Part shown: positions 45,701-56,936 of the stretch, one piece after another
How the letters are laid out: each line of letters starts with the position of its first letter
Position numbering within the stretch: position 1 is the stretch's first letter
Source: Meghimatium bilineatum
Taxonomy: Eukaryota > Mollusca > Gastropoda > Stylommatophora > Philomycidae
DNA length: 64,000 nucleotides
Reading direction: 5' to 3'
Assembly (NCBI GenBank): GCA_034231615.1
Contig: CM067322.1
Span: 103,315,587-103,379,586, forward strand
Made by a program: the position numbers and the translations under genes
Notes under the pieces: model-generated
What the model was told of the DNA's origin: nothing
The model's database searches: none
The model's input: only the letters and a program-made list of their open reading frames with translations

Positions 45701-45760
45701 AAATGTAGAGACTGGTAGGCCTATGTGAAGTAGGATTCACAAGTTGAAGTTACAAATTGA
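42731..45760. repeat. 48-bp minisatellite, about 63 copies, with 240- and 528-bp higher order
   Basis: Unit core actggtatgcaggattcaca, then agtcaaagttacaaattgaaatgtag in two parts. It fills the middle of gene B intron 1. In the right half an 11-unit (528-bp) block is duplicated: the rare agtcaaaggt variant is at 44531 and 45059. In the left half a five-unit (240-bp) period is seen (accggtatg plus cacagt at about 42832 and 43072). Since 48 is a multiple of 3 and stops are rare, open frames of 320-654 codons appear on both strands. Confidence 0.98.
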
Positions 45761-46269
45761 AATTAAAATAACTTTCTTGACTTGTGAAGTCTGATAGTGC
45801 CTCATCCTACCAGACCAATGAAGTGAAGTTGGGGGAGTGAGGGGGGGGGGGGAAGAGGCAGCTTGAAAGAAACTCCAGTGGTTCTAAATATTATAACCTA
45901 AATAGGGCCTATTTTAAATACAGTTATGTATAAAATATTGCAAATTATTATTTTTTGTATTGCTTCTATACAGCTCTATAGAATGTTTTAGAATTTATCA
46001 TCTATACAGGCTAACTCTATAGAATGTTCTAGGATTTATCTATAACATTAAAAGAAACAGCTATATAAATTCTACTACAAGCAAATCAACCTGCAGAAAA
46101 AAGGATGACTGTCATGGTTGAAAGCACCAAAAGCAATCCCTGGGGGGTCACAACCAAAATGAGTTTATTTAAGGGAGTACAGGAACATGCGCAGTCAGCC
46201 AGAATATTGAAGCAGTTATAAACTATGATCTGTATTTGACTCTGCTGTCACTGTTATCTCAACAAGAAT
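45761..46269. other. Intron sequence, possible hAT-type end
   Basis: A 12-G tract at 45841-45852. The phrase cagtggttctaaatattata (45872) and ccctggggggtcacaacc (46138) recall hAT transposon ends but are not conclusive. Confidence 0.35.
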
Positions 46270-46274
46270 GACAT

Positions 46275-46380
46275 AGGCTACACAACAGTAGAAAAATCAT
46301 GTTTTAGCTACACAACAGTAGAAAAATCATGTTTTAGCTACACAACAGTAGAAAAATCATGTTTTTAGCTACATAACAGA
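46275..46380. repeat. 30-bp repeat, about 3.5 copies
   Basis: Unit core cacaacagtagaaaaatcat. Confidence 0.95.
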
Positions 46381-46556
46381 AAATCATGTTTTCAGCAGTT
46401 TGTGATAGTCAGGGATGTGCTTTCATGATGAAGAGAGGTGGCTGGCTGTATCATGCAGCACCAATCAAAATACATTTTCAAGGGTGGCATTTTGAAGAAA
46501 AACCATTTAAGGGGCAAAATTTTAAAGACTTGCATGATACCGAGAACATCTACACA

Positions 46557-46650
46557 CTGCCCCCTACTGATAGCCGATGTTTGGATATACAGCTGATACC
46601 AATGCCCCCTACTGATAGCCGATGTTTGGACATACAGCTGACACCAATGC
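46557..46650. repeat. About 45-bp tandem duplication
   Basis: Two copies containing ccccctactgatagccgatg. Confidence 0.95.
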
Positions 46651-46743
46651 CTTTCTGTGAAAGACAGCATTTGTTAAACCAGCCATTTAGCATTCCTTAC
46701 ACAAGATTAGACTTTAGCTAAGTGGTATATACATGATTTCTCC

Positions 46744-47620
46744 TGGCTGTAACTATGGAATATAGTCCTAGAGTTAGCTGTAACTGTGGAATATAGGTAT
46801 AGAGCTAGCTGTAACTATGGAATATATTCCTAGAGTTAGCTGTAACTATGGAATATAGGTCGAGAGCTAGCTGTAACTATGGAATATAGGTCGAGAGCTA
46901 GCTGTAACTATGGAATATAGGTCGAGAGCTAGCTGTAACTATGGAATATAGGTCGAGAGCTAGCTGTAACTATGGAATATAGGTCGAGAGCTAGCTGTAA
47001 CTATGGAATATAGGTATAGAGTTAGCTGTAACTATGGAATATAGGTCGAGAGCTAGATGTAACTATGGAATATAGTCCTAGAGCTAGCTGTAACTATGGA
47101 ATATAGGTCTAGAGTTAGCTGTAACTATGGAATATAGGTCGAGAGCTAGCTGTAACTATGGAATATAGGTCGAGAGCTAGCTGTAACTATGGAATATAGG
47201 TCGAGAGCTAGCTGTAACTATGGAATATAGGTCGAGAGCTAGCTGTAACTATGGAATATAGGTCGAGAGCTAGCTGTAACTATGGAATATAGGTCGAGAG
47301 CTAGCTGTAACTATGGAATATAGGTCGAGAGCTAGCTGTAACTATGGAATATAGGTCGAGAGCTAGCTGTAACTATGGAATATAGGTATAGAGTTAGCTG
47401 TAACTATGGAATATAGGTCGAGAGCTAGCTGTAACTATGGAATATAGGTCTAGAGTTAGCTGTAACTATGGAATATAGGTCTAGAGCTAGCTGTAACTAT
47501 GGAATATAGGTCGAAAGCTAGATGTAACTGTGGAATATAGTCCTAGAGTTAGCTGTAACTATGGAATATAGGTCTAGAGTTAGCTGTAACTATGGAATAT
47601 AGTACTAGAGCTAGCTGATC
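46744..47620. repeat. 31-bp minisatellite, about 28 copies
   Basis: Unit core gctagctgtaactatggaat, then ataggtcgaga. The overlapping gagctagctg/gctagc palindrome is in most units. Variants (tatag, tctag, cctag) cluster at both ends with a uniform centre, the usual sign of recent central expansion. Confidence 0.97.
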
Positions 47621-47730
47621 ACAATATGGATACAACCACTAATCTCACAGGAATGTTCATTGTTCAGGTAGCACAGACACAGAAAATAGCATGGACCAAC
47701 AGACATTGATGGTTGTTAGGTAACAAATTA

Positions 47731-47815
47731 TGAAATAATCTCTTTAGCTGTGAGCAGGTAGATCGTGACACATGATGATGATGAAATAATCTCTTTAGCT
47801 GTGAGCAGGTAGCTT
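47731..47815. repeat. 51-bp tandem duplication
   Basis: Two copies of tgaaataatctctttagctg plus tgagcaggtag. Confidence 0.9.
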
Positions 47816-47994
47816 TCAACAACTCATTTCTTTTCAGACACAAAAGCATAGCTGCACAGTTGAGTAAGGTGATAGTCAAACTTATGCGAACAAACACATC
47901 AACATTAGACAATCAGCATAACTAAAAAGATGCTCTATCTTAGCTAAATCTTTGGAATACATTTTCTTTCACAACTATGGAATATCTATCTTAA

Positions 47995-48672
47995 AATATG
48001 TAACCTGTATAGGGATGAAGGAATACCATGTTGGATGCATTAAAATGTAACCTGTATAGGGATGAAGGAATACCATGTTGGATGCATTAAGATGTAACCT
48101 GTATAGGGATGAAGGAATACCATGTTTGATGCATTAAGATGTAACCTGTATAGGGATAAAGGAATACCATGTTGGATGCATTAAGATGTAACATGTAAAG
48201 GGATGAAGGAATACCATGTTGGATGCATTAAGATGTAACATGTAAAGGGATGAAGGAATACCATGTTGGATGCATTAAGATGTAACATGTAAAGGGATGA
48301 AGGAATACCATGTTGGATGCATTAAGATGTAACCTGTATAGGGATGAAGGAATACCATGTTGGATGCATTAAGATGTAACATGTAAAGGGATGAAGGAAT
48401 ACCATGTTGGATGCATTAAGATGTAACCTGTATAGGGATGAAGGAATACCATGTTGGATGCATTAAGATGTAACATGTAAAGGGATGAAGGAATACCATG
48501 TTGGATGCATTAAGATGTAACCTGTAAAGGGATGAAGGAATACCATGTTGCCTGTAAAGGGATGAAGGAATACCATGTTGGATGCATTAAGATGTAACAT
48601 GTAAAGGGATGAAGGAATACCATGTTGCCTGTAAAGGGTTGAAGGAATACCATGTTGGATGCATTAAGATGC
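47995..48672. repeat. 47-bp minisatellite, about 14 copies
   Basis: Unit core gggatgaaggaataccatgt, then tggatgcattaag. Two copies are shortened to 30 bp (ttgcctgtaaagg) near 48550 and 48628. Confidence 0.96.
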
Positions 48673-48689
48673 AGAGCCCTACAGCGGTT

Positions 48690-48850
48690 TCTATCTTGAA
48701 TGATGCAGACAATTAAGGAACAATCTATTCTTGTCCAGTCCTTGATGTTGTCTGTCCATGCTTTTATTTGTCCTCTTCCACTTCTTCCACAGTTCCCTGC
48801 AGTATTGTTTTTGGCAATGAATCATGTCAGCATAGGGCCTACATGTTCCA
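48690..48850 (-). mobile_element. LINE reverse-transcriptase C-terminal relic
   Basis: Minus-strand frame with GRSGRGQIKAWTDNIKDWT, the RGR..K.W.DNIK.WT signature of non-LTR reverse-transcriptase ends, related to the 28.9-kb fragment. Confidence 0.65.
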
Positions 48851-49054
48851 ACCTTGAACAATTTTACTATTGAAAGAAATGGTTCTTGCGAACCTGTAGG
48901 CCTATACATCTCTATTGTATTTCACAGAATTATAGAAATCAATTATTTGAAACAGACGTGAATAGAACTCTGACGAATGACATAAGTAAATTTTAATTGC
49001 AGTTCTTTTAAAAAATAAAGAAATAATATGTTCTTGTACTAATTAATCTCACAG

Positions 49055-49138
49055 GTGTCAGAAGAGTACAACTTTAAAAGGAACTCGAGCAGTCAAAAAC
49101 CTTGTTCAGAGGACCACAGAAACAGAACTGAACGAGAG
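49055..49138 (+). CDS. Gene B exon 2
   Basis: 84-bp exon, phase 0 at both ends, between ttaatctcacag| and CGAGAG|GTAGGA. It encodes 28 residues (63-90) beginning VSEEYNFKRNSSSQKPCSED, the first extracytosolic loop. Two N-glycosylation sequons (N72-S-S, N85-R-T) and Cys79 match the glycosylated, Cys-containing first loop known in SLC46 proteins. Confidence 0.82.
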
Positions 49139-49410
49139 GTAGGAGCATATACTATGAATGATTGTTGGATTGTTTTGTGAATGTTTCAGTTCGAATTCCA
49201 TTGGGGTAAGGTTACTGAAAGGGTGGATTTGAAGGTGAATGAAGAAGGGGCTAGATAGAAGTGGAAATTGTTGATTCACTAAGTGAATTTGATGGACAGG
49301 ATTAGTGGTTAATTTATAGAAGGAACTAGATGCATGATTGGGTAATTTATAAATGATGAAATAGTTAATTAAATGGATAAGGGAATAATTCATATAATGA
49401 ATATAAATAT

Positions 49411-50090
49411 GCAAACTGTCAGAGGATATCGGACAAGGTGGAGAGTGCGGCAGTAAAAAACTGTCAGAGGATATCAGACAAGGTGGAGAGTGCGGCAGTA
49501 AAAAACTGTCAGAGGATATCAGACAAGGTGGAGAGTGCCACAGTAACAAACTGTCAGAGGATATCGGACAAGGTGGAGAGTGCCACAGTAACAAACTGTC
49601 AGAGGATATCGGACAAGGTGAAGAGTGCCGCAGTAACAAACTGTCAGAGGATATCGGACAAGGTGGAGAGTGCCGCAGTAACAAACTGTCAGAGGATATC
49701 GGACAAGGTGGAGAGTGCCACAGTAACAAACTGTCAGAGGATATCAGACAAGGTGGAGAGTGCCACAGTAACAAACTGTCAGAGGATATCGGACAAGGTG
49801 GAGAGTGCCACAGTAACAAACTGTCAGAGGATATCGGACAAGGTGAAGAGTGCCGCAGTAACAAACTGTCAGAGGATATCGGACAAGGTGGAGAGTGCCG
49901 CAGTAACAAACTGTCAGAGGATATCGGACAAGGTGGAGAGTGCCACAGTAACAAACTGTCAGAGGATATCGGACAAGGTGGAGAGGGCCGCAGTAACAAA
50001 CTGTCAGAGGATATCGGACAAGGTGGAGAGGGCCGCAGTAAAAAACTGTCAGAGGATATCAGACAAGGTGGAGAGGGCCGCAGTAAGAAA
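49411..50090. repeat. 45-bp minisatellite, about 15 copies
   Basis: Unit core aactgtcagaggatatcgga, then caaggtggagagtgccgcagtaac in variants. A five-unit pattern (gaagagtgccgc at about 49620 and 49845) indicates a 225-bp higher-order repeat. Open frames on both strands are artefacts of the 45-bp length. Confidence 0.97.
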
Positions 50091-50130
50091 ACTAAGAAGA
50101 GATAATTATGAAAACTGGAAGCTAATATAA

Positions 50131-51600
50131 TAATTGTAGCTGGTAGCTGATATAATAAGTGTAGCTGGTAGCTGATATAATAATTGTAGCTGGTAACTGT
50201 ATAATAAGTGTAGCTGGTAGCTGATATAATAATTGTTGCTGGTAGCTGATATAATAAGTGTAGCTGGTAGCTGATATAATAATTGTTGCTGGTAGCTGAT
50301 ATAATAAGTGTAGCTGGTAGCTGATATAATAATTGTTGCTGGTAGCTGATATAATAATTGTTGCTGGTAGCTGATATAATAATTGTAGCTGGTAGCTGAT
50401 ATAATAAGTGTAGCTGGTAGCTGATATAATAATTGTTGCTGGTAGCTGATATATTAAGTGTAGCTGGTAGCTGATATAATAAGTGTAGCTGGTAGCTGAT
50501 ATAATAATTGTTGCTGGTAGCTGATATAATAATTGTTGCTGGTAGCTGATATAATAATTGTAGCTGGTAGCTGATATAATAAGTGTAGCTGGTAGCTGAT
50601 ATAATAATTGTTGCTGGTAGCTGATATAATAAGTGTAGCAGGTAACTGTATAATAAGTGTAGCAGGTAGCTGATATAATAATTGTAGCTGGTAGCTGATA
50701 TAATAAGTGTAGCAGGTAGCTGTATAATAAGTGTAGCAGGTAGCTGATATAATAAGTGTAGCAGGTAGCTGATATAATAAGTGTAGCAGGTAGCTGATAT
50801 AATAAGTGTAGCAGGTAGCTGTATAATAAGTGTAGCAGGTAGCTGTATAATAAGTGTAGCAGGTAGCTGATATAATAATTGTAGCTGGTAGCTGATATAA
50901 TAAGTGTAGCAGGTAGCTGTATAATAAGTGTAGCAAGTAGCTGATATAATAAGTGTATCTGGTAGCTAATATAATAATTGTAGCTGGTAGCTGATATAAT
51001 AATTGTAGCTGGTAGCTGATATAATAATTGTAGCTGGTAGCTGATATAATAAGTGTAGCAGGTAGCTGATATAATAAGTGTAGCAGGTAGCTGTATAATA
51101 AGTGTAGCTGGTAGCTGATATAATAAGTGTAGCAGGTAGCTGATATAATAATTGTAGCTGGTAGCTGATATAATAAGTGTAGCAGGTAGCTGATATAATA
51201 ATTGTAGCAGGTAGCTGATATAATAATTGTAGCAGGTAGCTGATATAATAAGTGTAGCAGGTAGCTGTATAATAAGTGTAGCAGGTAGCTGATATAATAA
51301 GTGTAGCTGGTAGCTGATATAATAAGTGTAGCAGGTAGCTGTATAATAAGTGTAGCTGGTAGCTGATATAATAATTGTAGCTGGTAGCTGATATAATAAG
51401 TGTAGCAGGTAGCTGATATAATAATTGTAGCTGCTAGCCAATATAATAAGTGTAGCTGGTAGCTGATATAATAAGTGTAGCAGGTAGCTGATATAATAAG
51501 TGTAGCTGGTAGCTGATATAATAATTGTAGCTGGTAGCTGATATAATAATTGTAGCAGGTAGCTGATATAATAAGTGTAGTAGGTAGCTGATATAACTAA
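50131..51600. repeat. 25-bp minisatellite, about 59 copies
   Basis: Unit core gtagctggtagctgatataa, then taatt or taagt. Some copies are 22 bp (gtagctgtataataagt). The unit has no stop in any minus-strand frame, so a 25-residue period open frame of 439 codons arises by chance. Confidence 0.97.
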
Positions 51601-51678
51601 TGGATAGTAAAACTAATGTAAACGTAAAATTAAAAAAAAAGAAAAGAAAATTGTTCTTTTGTTTTTTGTTATTTTTCA

Positions 51679-51820
51679 TATGATGAACTAGTGAATAAGT
51701 GGGTAATTCATATAATGAACTAGTTGAAGAATTGGTGCTTCATATGATGAACTAATGAATGAGTAGATAATTCATATGGTGAACTAATGAATGAGTTGGT
51801 GATTCATATGATGAAATTAA
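51679..51820. repeat. About 33-36-bp degenerate repeat, 4 copies
   Basis: Unit core ttcatatgatgaactaatga. Confidence 0.8.
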
Positions 51821-52149
51821 ATTTTCATTTATTCTGAAACTCCCACAGGATCTTTACTAAGGCAGGATAATAGTCCTACAAGATTTTCTGCAAGGTGTAG
51901 TCCAAACTATATCTGACATGAAATTTGAACTTACCAAACTTTAAATCAATAATTTTCATTCAAATTGTATCAGTTTTGTAGATAATCCTATTACAAATAT
52001 AAAATGCATAATGTAGCCTATAGGCATAAAGCTACAATTATTTATGTTATTCACAAAATATCAGAACTGTTTCTCTTGTTTTCAAGGTATATCTTGAACT
52101 TCGATGGACATTTTCCCTAGAAAATGGTGTATAGTAATCATCATCAAGT
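51821..52149. other. Intron sequence, no feature
   Basis: AT-rich single-copy sequence. Confidence 0.5.
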
Positions 52150-52375
52150 GACATATTCTTTCCAGAATGTAGTCTTTCCTATGGATCTCTTGAATTCTCC
52201 GCGGTCTTAAGCAAGTTGCCCTGCATCTTCCAGTGACATGCGCAGGCATTCTTGAATGTCTTTTGTCCGGCGTCTTGGTCGGCCTTTGCCCCTGTTGCCT
52301 TCTATCATCCCCTCCATTAACACTCTCTCCATGCCGTCGTGCCTCTTAATATGACCGAAAAAAACTAGCTTTCAT
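52150..52375 (-). mobile_element. LINE reverse-transcriptase C-terminal relic
   Basis: Minus-strand frames read VFFGHIKRHDGMERVLMEGM, then GNRGKGRPRRRTKDIQECL and MSLEDAGQLA. The GHIKRH block matches the + strand relic at 29.4 kb, so both come from one family. Confidence 0.7.
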
Positions 52376-52794
52376 AGAAAATTTCTTGGCACAATACTCC
52401 TGTAATAGTATAAAGTAATTTATATGTCTATTATAAGTATTAGACCTATGCACACACTATCTATGCTATATGTAATAAGACATTTATGGAACAGCTAAAT
52501 ATTAATGATGACCTGCCTAAATGGGGCCTGCTTGCTTGGACTTTTACATCTTGTGTACCCTCAATTTTTTTCTTTCGATGTTCAAGCCGAAATTGATCCC
52601 TAGGGGGTCCATAAAGACCACTTTGAGAAACACCAAACTAGATGAATGAGTTGATAATACATATTATGAATTCCTGAACTAGATGAATGAATTTTTGAAT
52701 CATCAAATGAACATGATCAAATGAAATTGTAGAATATAGGTCTATATATCTACTAAATTATTATAATCATAAGCTATTATACTTGTAGATATAC
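52376..52794. other. Intron sequence, weak hAT-like end
   Basis: gatccctagggggtccataa then ccactttgagaaacacc (52595-52630) recalls a hAT right end. No gene is recognised. Confidence 0.3.
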
Positions 52795-53427
52795 TTGTAT
52801 ATATTGATAAATCAGTGAGAAGATGATAAATCAGTGAGAAGATGATAAATCAGTGAGAAGATGATAAATCAGTGAGAAAATGATAAATCAGTGAGAAGAT
52901 GATAAATCAGTGAGAAGATGATAAATCAGTGAGAAGATGATACATCAGTGGTATGATAAATCAGTTAGAAGATGATAAATCAGTGAGAAGATGATAAATC
53001 AGTGAGAAGATGATAAATCAGTGAGAAGATGATAAATCAGTGAGAAGATGATAAATCAGTGAGAAGATGATAAATCAGTGAGAAGATGATAAATCAGTGA
53101 GAAGATGATACATCAGTGGTATGATAAATCAGTTAGAAGATGATAAATCAGTGAGAAGATGATAAATCAGTGAGAAGATGATAAATCAGTGAGAAGATTA
53201 TAAATCAGTGAGAAGATGATAAATCAGTGAGAAGATGATAAATCAGTGAGAAGATGATAAATCAGTGAGAAGATGATAAATCAGTGAGAAGATGATAAAT
53301 CAGTGGTATGATAAATCAGTGAGAAGATGATAAATCAGTGAGAAGATGATAAATCAGTGAGAAGATGATACATCAGTGGTATGATAAATCAGTGATATGA
53401 TGATAAATCAGTGATAAGATGATATTT
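52795..53427. repeat. 19-bp minisatellite, about 32 copies, touching exon 3
   Basis: Unit gataaatcagtgagaagat. A variant block (acatcagtggtatgataaatc) recurs at 52951, 53107 and about 53370. Ends about 20 bp before the exon 3 acceptor. Confidence 0.97.
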
Positions 53428-53447
53428 TGTTTGACATGTTTCTGCAG

Positions 53448-53588
53448 ATACAAGAGCTGATACAGAAGAGGGTGTCAACAATAGAACTATACCTGTCCCT
53501 TCCTTGCTATCCATTTGCAGCATTGTCCATTCTAATTGTAGGACCACTAACAGACAAATATGGTCGTAAAGTAGGATTTCTATTCCCG
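53448..53588 (+). CDS. Gene B exon 3: TM2 and MFS motif A
   Basis: 141-bp exon, phase 0 at both ends (gtttctgcag| ... TTCCCG|GTAATC). It encodes residues 91-137. TM2 (STIELYLSLPCYPFAALSIL) is followed by GPLTDKYGRKVGFLFP. G122-P-L-T-D126-K-Y-G129-R130-K131 is the major facilitator motif A between TM2 and TM3, with the key Asp and Arg present. The placement matches SLC46 transporters. Confidence 0.95.
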
Positions 53589-53821
53589 GTAATCATTTGT
53601 GAATATATTAAAAATCAATGAGAGTGGAGCAAAGTTATTGGAGAGATTGATTGTATGTGTAATGTAGGAGAGTTCAATTCCATGTATAGTTGATTCAACC
53701 AGAATATGAATTGAAATGTACAAATGTACAACATTGAGAGAAAATTTACTTTTTCTCGCTGAATTTTACAAATGAATGCTTGTCATCAGGTTGGAATATG
53801 TGTAACAGAATGTCACTGGCT

Positions 53822-54110
53822 TAAATATACCTGTGCCAGCATGCATGTTACTGACCAACTTGAAGAAAGTATATACCTGTGCCAGCATGCATGTTGCTGA
53901 CCAACTTAAAGAAAGTATATACCTGTGCCAGCATGCATGTTGCTGACCAACTTGAAGAAAGTATATACCTGTGCCAGCATGCATGTTACTGACCAACTTA
54001 CAGAAAGTATATACCTGTGCCAGCATGCATGTTACTGACCAACTTACAGAAAGTATATACCTGTGCCAGCATGCATGTTGCTGACCAACTTACAGAAAGT
54101 ATATACAGGT
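53822..54110. repeat. 46-bp minisatellite, 6 copies
   Basis: Unit core acctgtgccagcatgcatgt, containing the palindrome gcatgc. Confidence 0.96.
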
Positions 54111-54114
54111 TCAA

Positions 54115-55085
54115 TTAGACTACTAGAATATGGATCAATAACATGGACCAGTATATTTCCATCTGCAAGCCCTGGACAAAGTACAAAATAAAGCACTTCA
54201 CCTTATCACTCCAAATCTCACTATCAGAACCACCATAAACAACTGCAATATGAGAAAACTGAATACTCTTGAAAAGAAAACAATAGTATGCAGCATGATT
54301 GAAGATATGTGCCCCAGAGAGGCATGGATTCAAGTATAGGGTCTATACCAATGGATCAGCAACCAGAGCAGAGAAGAATGGAGGTGCTGGAGATTACATA
54401 AGATATCCAGAAAAAGAAAATGAATCTGCATGTTCACACACTGGAATCGTCTGCTCCAACTATTTTGCATACATATATGCTCTTGATATTGCTGCAGAAA
54501 TCATTAAAAACACAACAAGCCAATGTCAACAGGTGGTAATTCTTACTGTCTGTCCTACAAGCCCTTGACAGCGATAAACTGCCAAACCTGAAGGAAGCCA
54601 CATGAGAAGTGAACATCCAGAGAAGGGTAGTACCACAGTGGATACCATCCCACTCTGGCAAACCAGGAAATGAAGAGGCAGACAGACTGGCAAAGGATGA
54701 AGCAACACAGGAACAAAAAGACCAAGAAATCACCTACCAAGAAATCACCTACCAAGAAATCACCTACCAAGAAAAGAGGACCCTCATCAAAGCCATCAGG
54801 AAAGTTGACCACCCAAAAGACAATTACCACTATCTCGGCAGAGCAGAGCAGGTTATTATCTTCCGCCTCAGAACAGGACACAACAGATTAAACAGCCACT
54901 TACATAGACTAAGACTGGTCCCATCATCTCTGTGCCCTTGTGGGCAGGCTGCTGGACGTATCCTGCAAGCTTGCAATACATTAAACAGTTAAGGGAAAAA
55001 CATTGGCCCACAGAGATGGATATCCACAGAAAGATGTATGGAAGCACTGAAGAGCTTTCAAATACAGCAGCATTTATTAAGAAAA
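54115..55085 (+). mobile_element. RNase-H-type LINE C-terminal relic
   Basis: Broken frames run from the end of the reverse transcriptase through RNase H. An IRYPEKENESACSHTGI block and QQVVILT lead to VVPQWIPSHSGKPGNEEADR (with ADRLAKDEA), the H..G..GNE.AD catalytic region. RAEQVIIFRLRTGHNRLNSH and the zinc-knuckle-like LCPCGQAAG follow. The copy ends near KSFQIQQHLLRK. Frameshifts near 54330 and 54570 kill it. A 12-bp triplication (atcacctaccaagaa) lies at 54730-54775. This is a Jockey/I-type non-LTR element. Confidence 0.85.
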
Positions 55086-55091
55086 CAGGAC

Positions 55092-55290
55092 ATGCATGTC
55101 ACTGATTCATGTTCCAGCATCCATGTCACTGATTCATGTATGAGTATCCATGTCACTGATTCATGTTCCAGCATCCATGTCACTGATTCATGTATGAGTA
55201 TCCATGTCACTGATTCATGTTCCAGCATCCATGTCACTGATTCATGTATGAGTATCCATGTCACTGATTCATGTATGAGTATCCGTGTTA
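55092..55290. repeat. 27-bp repeat with 54-bp alternation, about 7 units
   Basis: Units around catgtcactgattcatg alternate between ttccagcatc and tatgagtatc, giving a 54-bp period. It abuts the LINE 3' end. Confidence 0.95.
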
Positions 55291-55369
55291 GTTCTTCTAA
55301 TTCAGGGTGTCAAGAATATGACCACTTATATAGGCATTTCCTAGAGTAGCAAAATGTCCATATAGTGTA

Positions 55370-55712
55370 GACAGCCTTCCCCCTCCATGATATAACCTAG
55401 TCATCTAAGACATATTTAGACAGACTGCCCCCCTCCATGATATAACCTAGTCATCTAAGACATATTTAGACAGACTGCCCCCCCTCCATGATATAACCTA
55501 GTCATCTAAGACATATTTAGACAGACTGCCCCCCTCCATGATATAACCTAGTCATCTAAGACATATTTAGACAGACTGCCCCCCTCCATGATATAACCTA
55601 GTCATCTAAGACATATTTAGACAGACTGCCCCCCTCCATGATATAACCTAGTCATCTAAGACATATTTAGACAGACTGCCCCCCTCCATGATATAACCTA
55701 ATCGTGTAAGGT
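55370..55712. repeat. 50-bp minisatellite, 7 copies
   Basis: Unit core ccctccatgatataacctag, then tcatctaagacatatttag. Confidence 0.96.
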
Positions 55713-55797
55713 TACATTGACATAGAAGAGTAAACATGACATATTTAAGTTATGAAAGTAATTCTGTGAATGTTTACCTGCATACTCCTCACTTCAG

Positions 55798-56023
55798 ATA
55801 ATTGGAACACTTCTCAAACAAGCCATCTATGTAGCTACTGTAGCCTTTCATCTACCATCGATGGTCTTGGTAGCCGGACACATTTGCGAGTCTATAGGAG
55901 GAAGCTTTGCAGCTATGCTGACTGCGATGTTTACAGTTATCTCTGATGTTACCAGTCCAGGTTCACAGAGATCATTCAGCATCACCTTCATGGAAGCAGT
56001 GCAAACACTTACTGGAGCTGCAT
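55798..56023 (+). CDS. Gene B exon 4: TM3-TM5
   Basis: 226-bp exon from cctcacttcag| to GCAT|GTAAGT, phase 0 to phase 1. It encodes residues 138-212. TM3 (IYVATVAFHLPSMVLVAGHI) leads to SIGGSFAAMLTAMFTVISDV. The stretch AMFTVISDVTSPGSQRSFSI matches the A..aYisDvT....R..Ri block typical of SLC46 TM4 and its cytosolic loop. TM5 starts at TFMEAVQTLTGAA. Confidence 0.95.
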
Positions 56024-56040
56024 GTAAGTCATCAAATCAG

Positions 56041-56228
56041 TTTCATTGCACACATGACATGTGCATAGATGCTCCGACCTTGCATTGCACACGACATGTG
56101 CATAGATGCTCCGACCTTGCATTGCACACATGACATGTGCATAGATGCTCTGACCTTGCATTGCACACATGACATGTGCATAGGTGCTCCGACCTTGCAT
56201 TGCACACATGACATGTGCATATATGCTC
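56041..56228. repeat. 39-bp repeat, about 5 copies
   Basis: Unit core cacacatgacatgtgcatag, including the palindrome acatgacatgt-like arm. Starts 17 bp after the exon 4 donor. Confidence 0.95.
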
Positions 56229-56361
56229 TGAACTATTTATGAGAAGAATAACAATAAATTTGATAAGAGTTATAGTTATCTAGATGTCCAGATTCCATGA
56301 TATTTTTATGTCTACAATAAAGAAGTTGGACTTGAAATATTGCGCTTAGAGGGAGTTGTGT

Positions 56362-56738
56362 GATGATGTCTCCAGTGTGGCACTCTTACACTCCTGATGT
56401 TTCCAGTGTGGCACTCTTACACTTTGATGTCTCCAGTGTGGCACTCTTGCACTCCTGATGTCTCCAGTGTGGCACTCTTACACTCCTGATGTCCCCAGTG
56501 TGGCACTCTTACACTCCTGATGTCTTCAGTGTGGCACTCTTACACTCCTGATGTCTCCAGTGTGGCACTCTTACACTCCTGATGTCTCCAGTGTGGCACT
56601 CTTACACTCCTGATGTCTCCAGTGTGGCACTCTTACACTCCTGATGTCTCCAGTGTGGCACTCTTACACTCCTGATGTCTCCAGTGTGGCACTCTTACAC
56701 TCCTGATGTCTTCAGTGTGGCACTCTTACACTCCTAAC
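56362..56738. repeat. 31-bp minisatellite, 12 copies
   Basis: Unit core tgatgtctccagtgtggcac, then tcttacactcc. Confidence 0.97.
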
Positions 56739-56855
56739 ATAAAAGTGTTATGGGTTATGGGTCTTATCACAGTGAGTGTGATGTGGCGCTCTACATCCTT
56801 GATGGGTTATGTACCTATCACAGTGAGTGTGATGAATGTGATTTCTTGAATACGT

Positions 56856-56884
56856 GCTGTTGCTGCTGCTGCTGCTGCTGCTGT
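56856..56884 (+). repeat. (CTG)n trinucleotide repeat
   Basis: About nine CTG/TTG triplets in a row, in gene B intron 4. Confidence 0.9.
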
Positions 56885-56936
56885 TGGACAAGTGATAGAT
56901 CCATGATATGACAGTGTATTAACTTCTAGAAAATAA

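Noticed and set aside
42726-45718. Large open frames (up to 654 codons) on both strands, Cys-rich on the minus strand
   Set aside because: The 48-bp period keeps one frame open on each strand. The region is intron 1 of gene B, and start codons are internal repeat ATGs.
49106-51679. Open frames of 160-439 codons over the 45-bp and 25-bp arrays
   Set aside because: Repeat artefacts; the 25-bp unit is open in all three minus frames, giving a frame that cycles every 25 residues.
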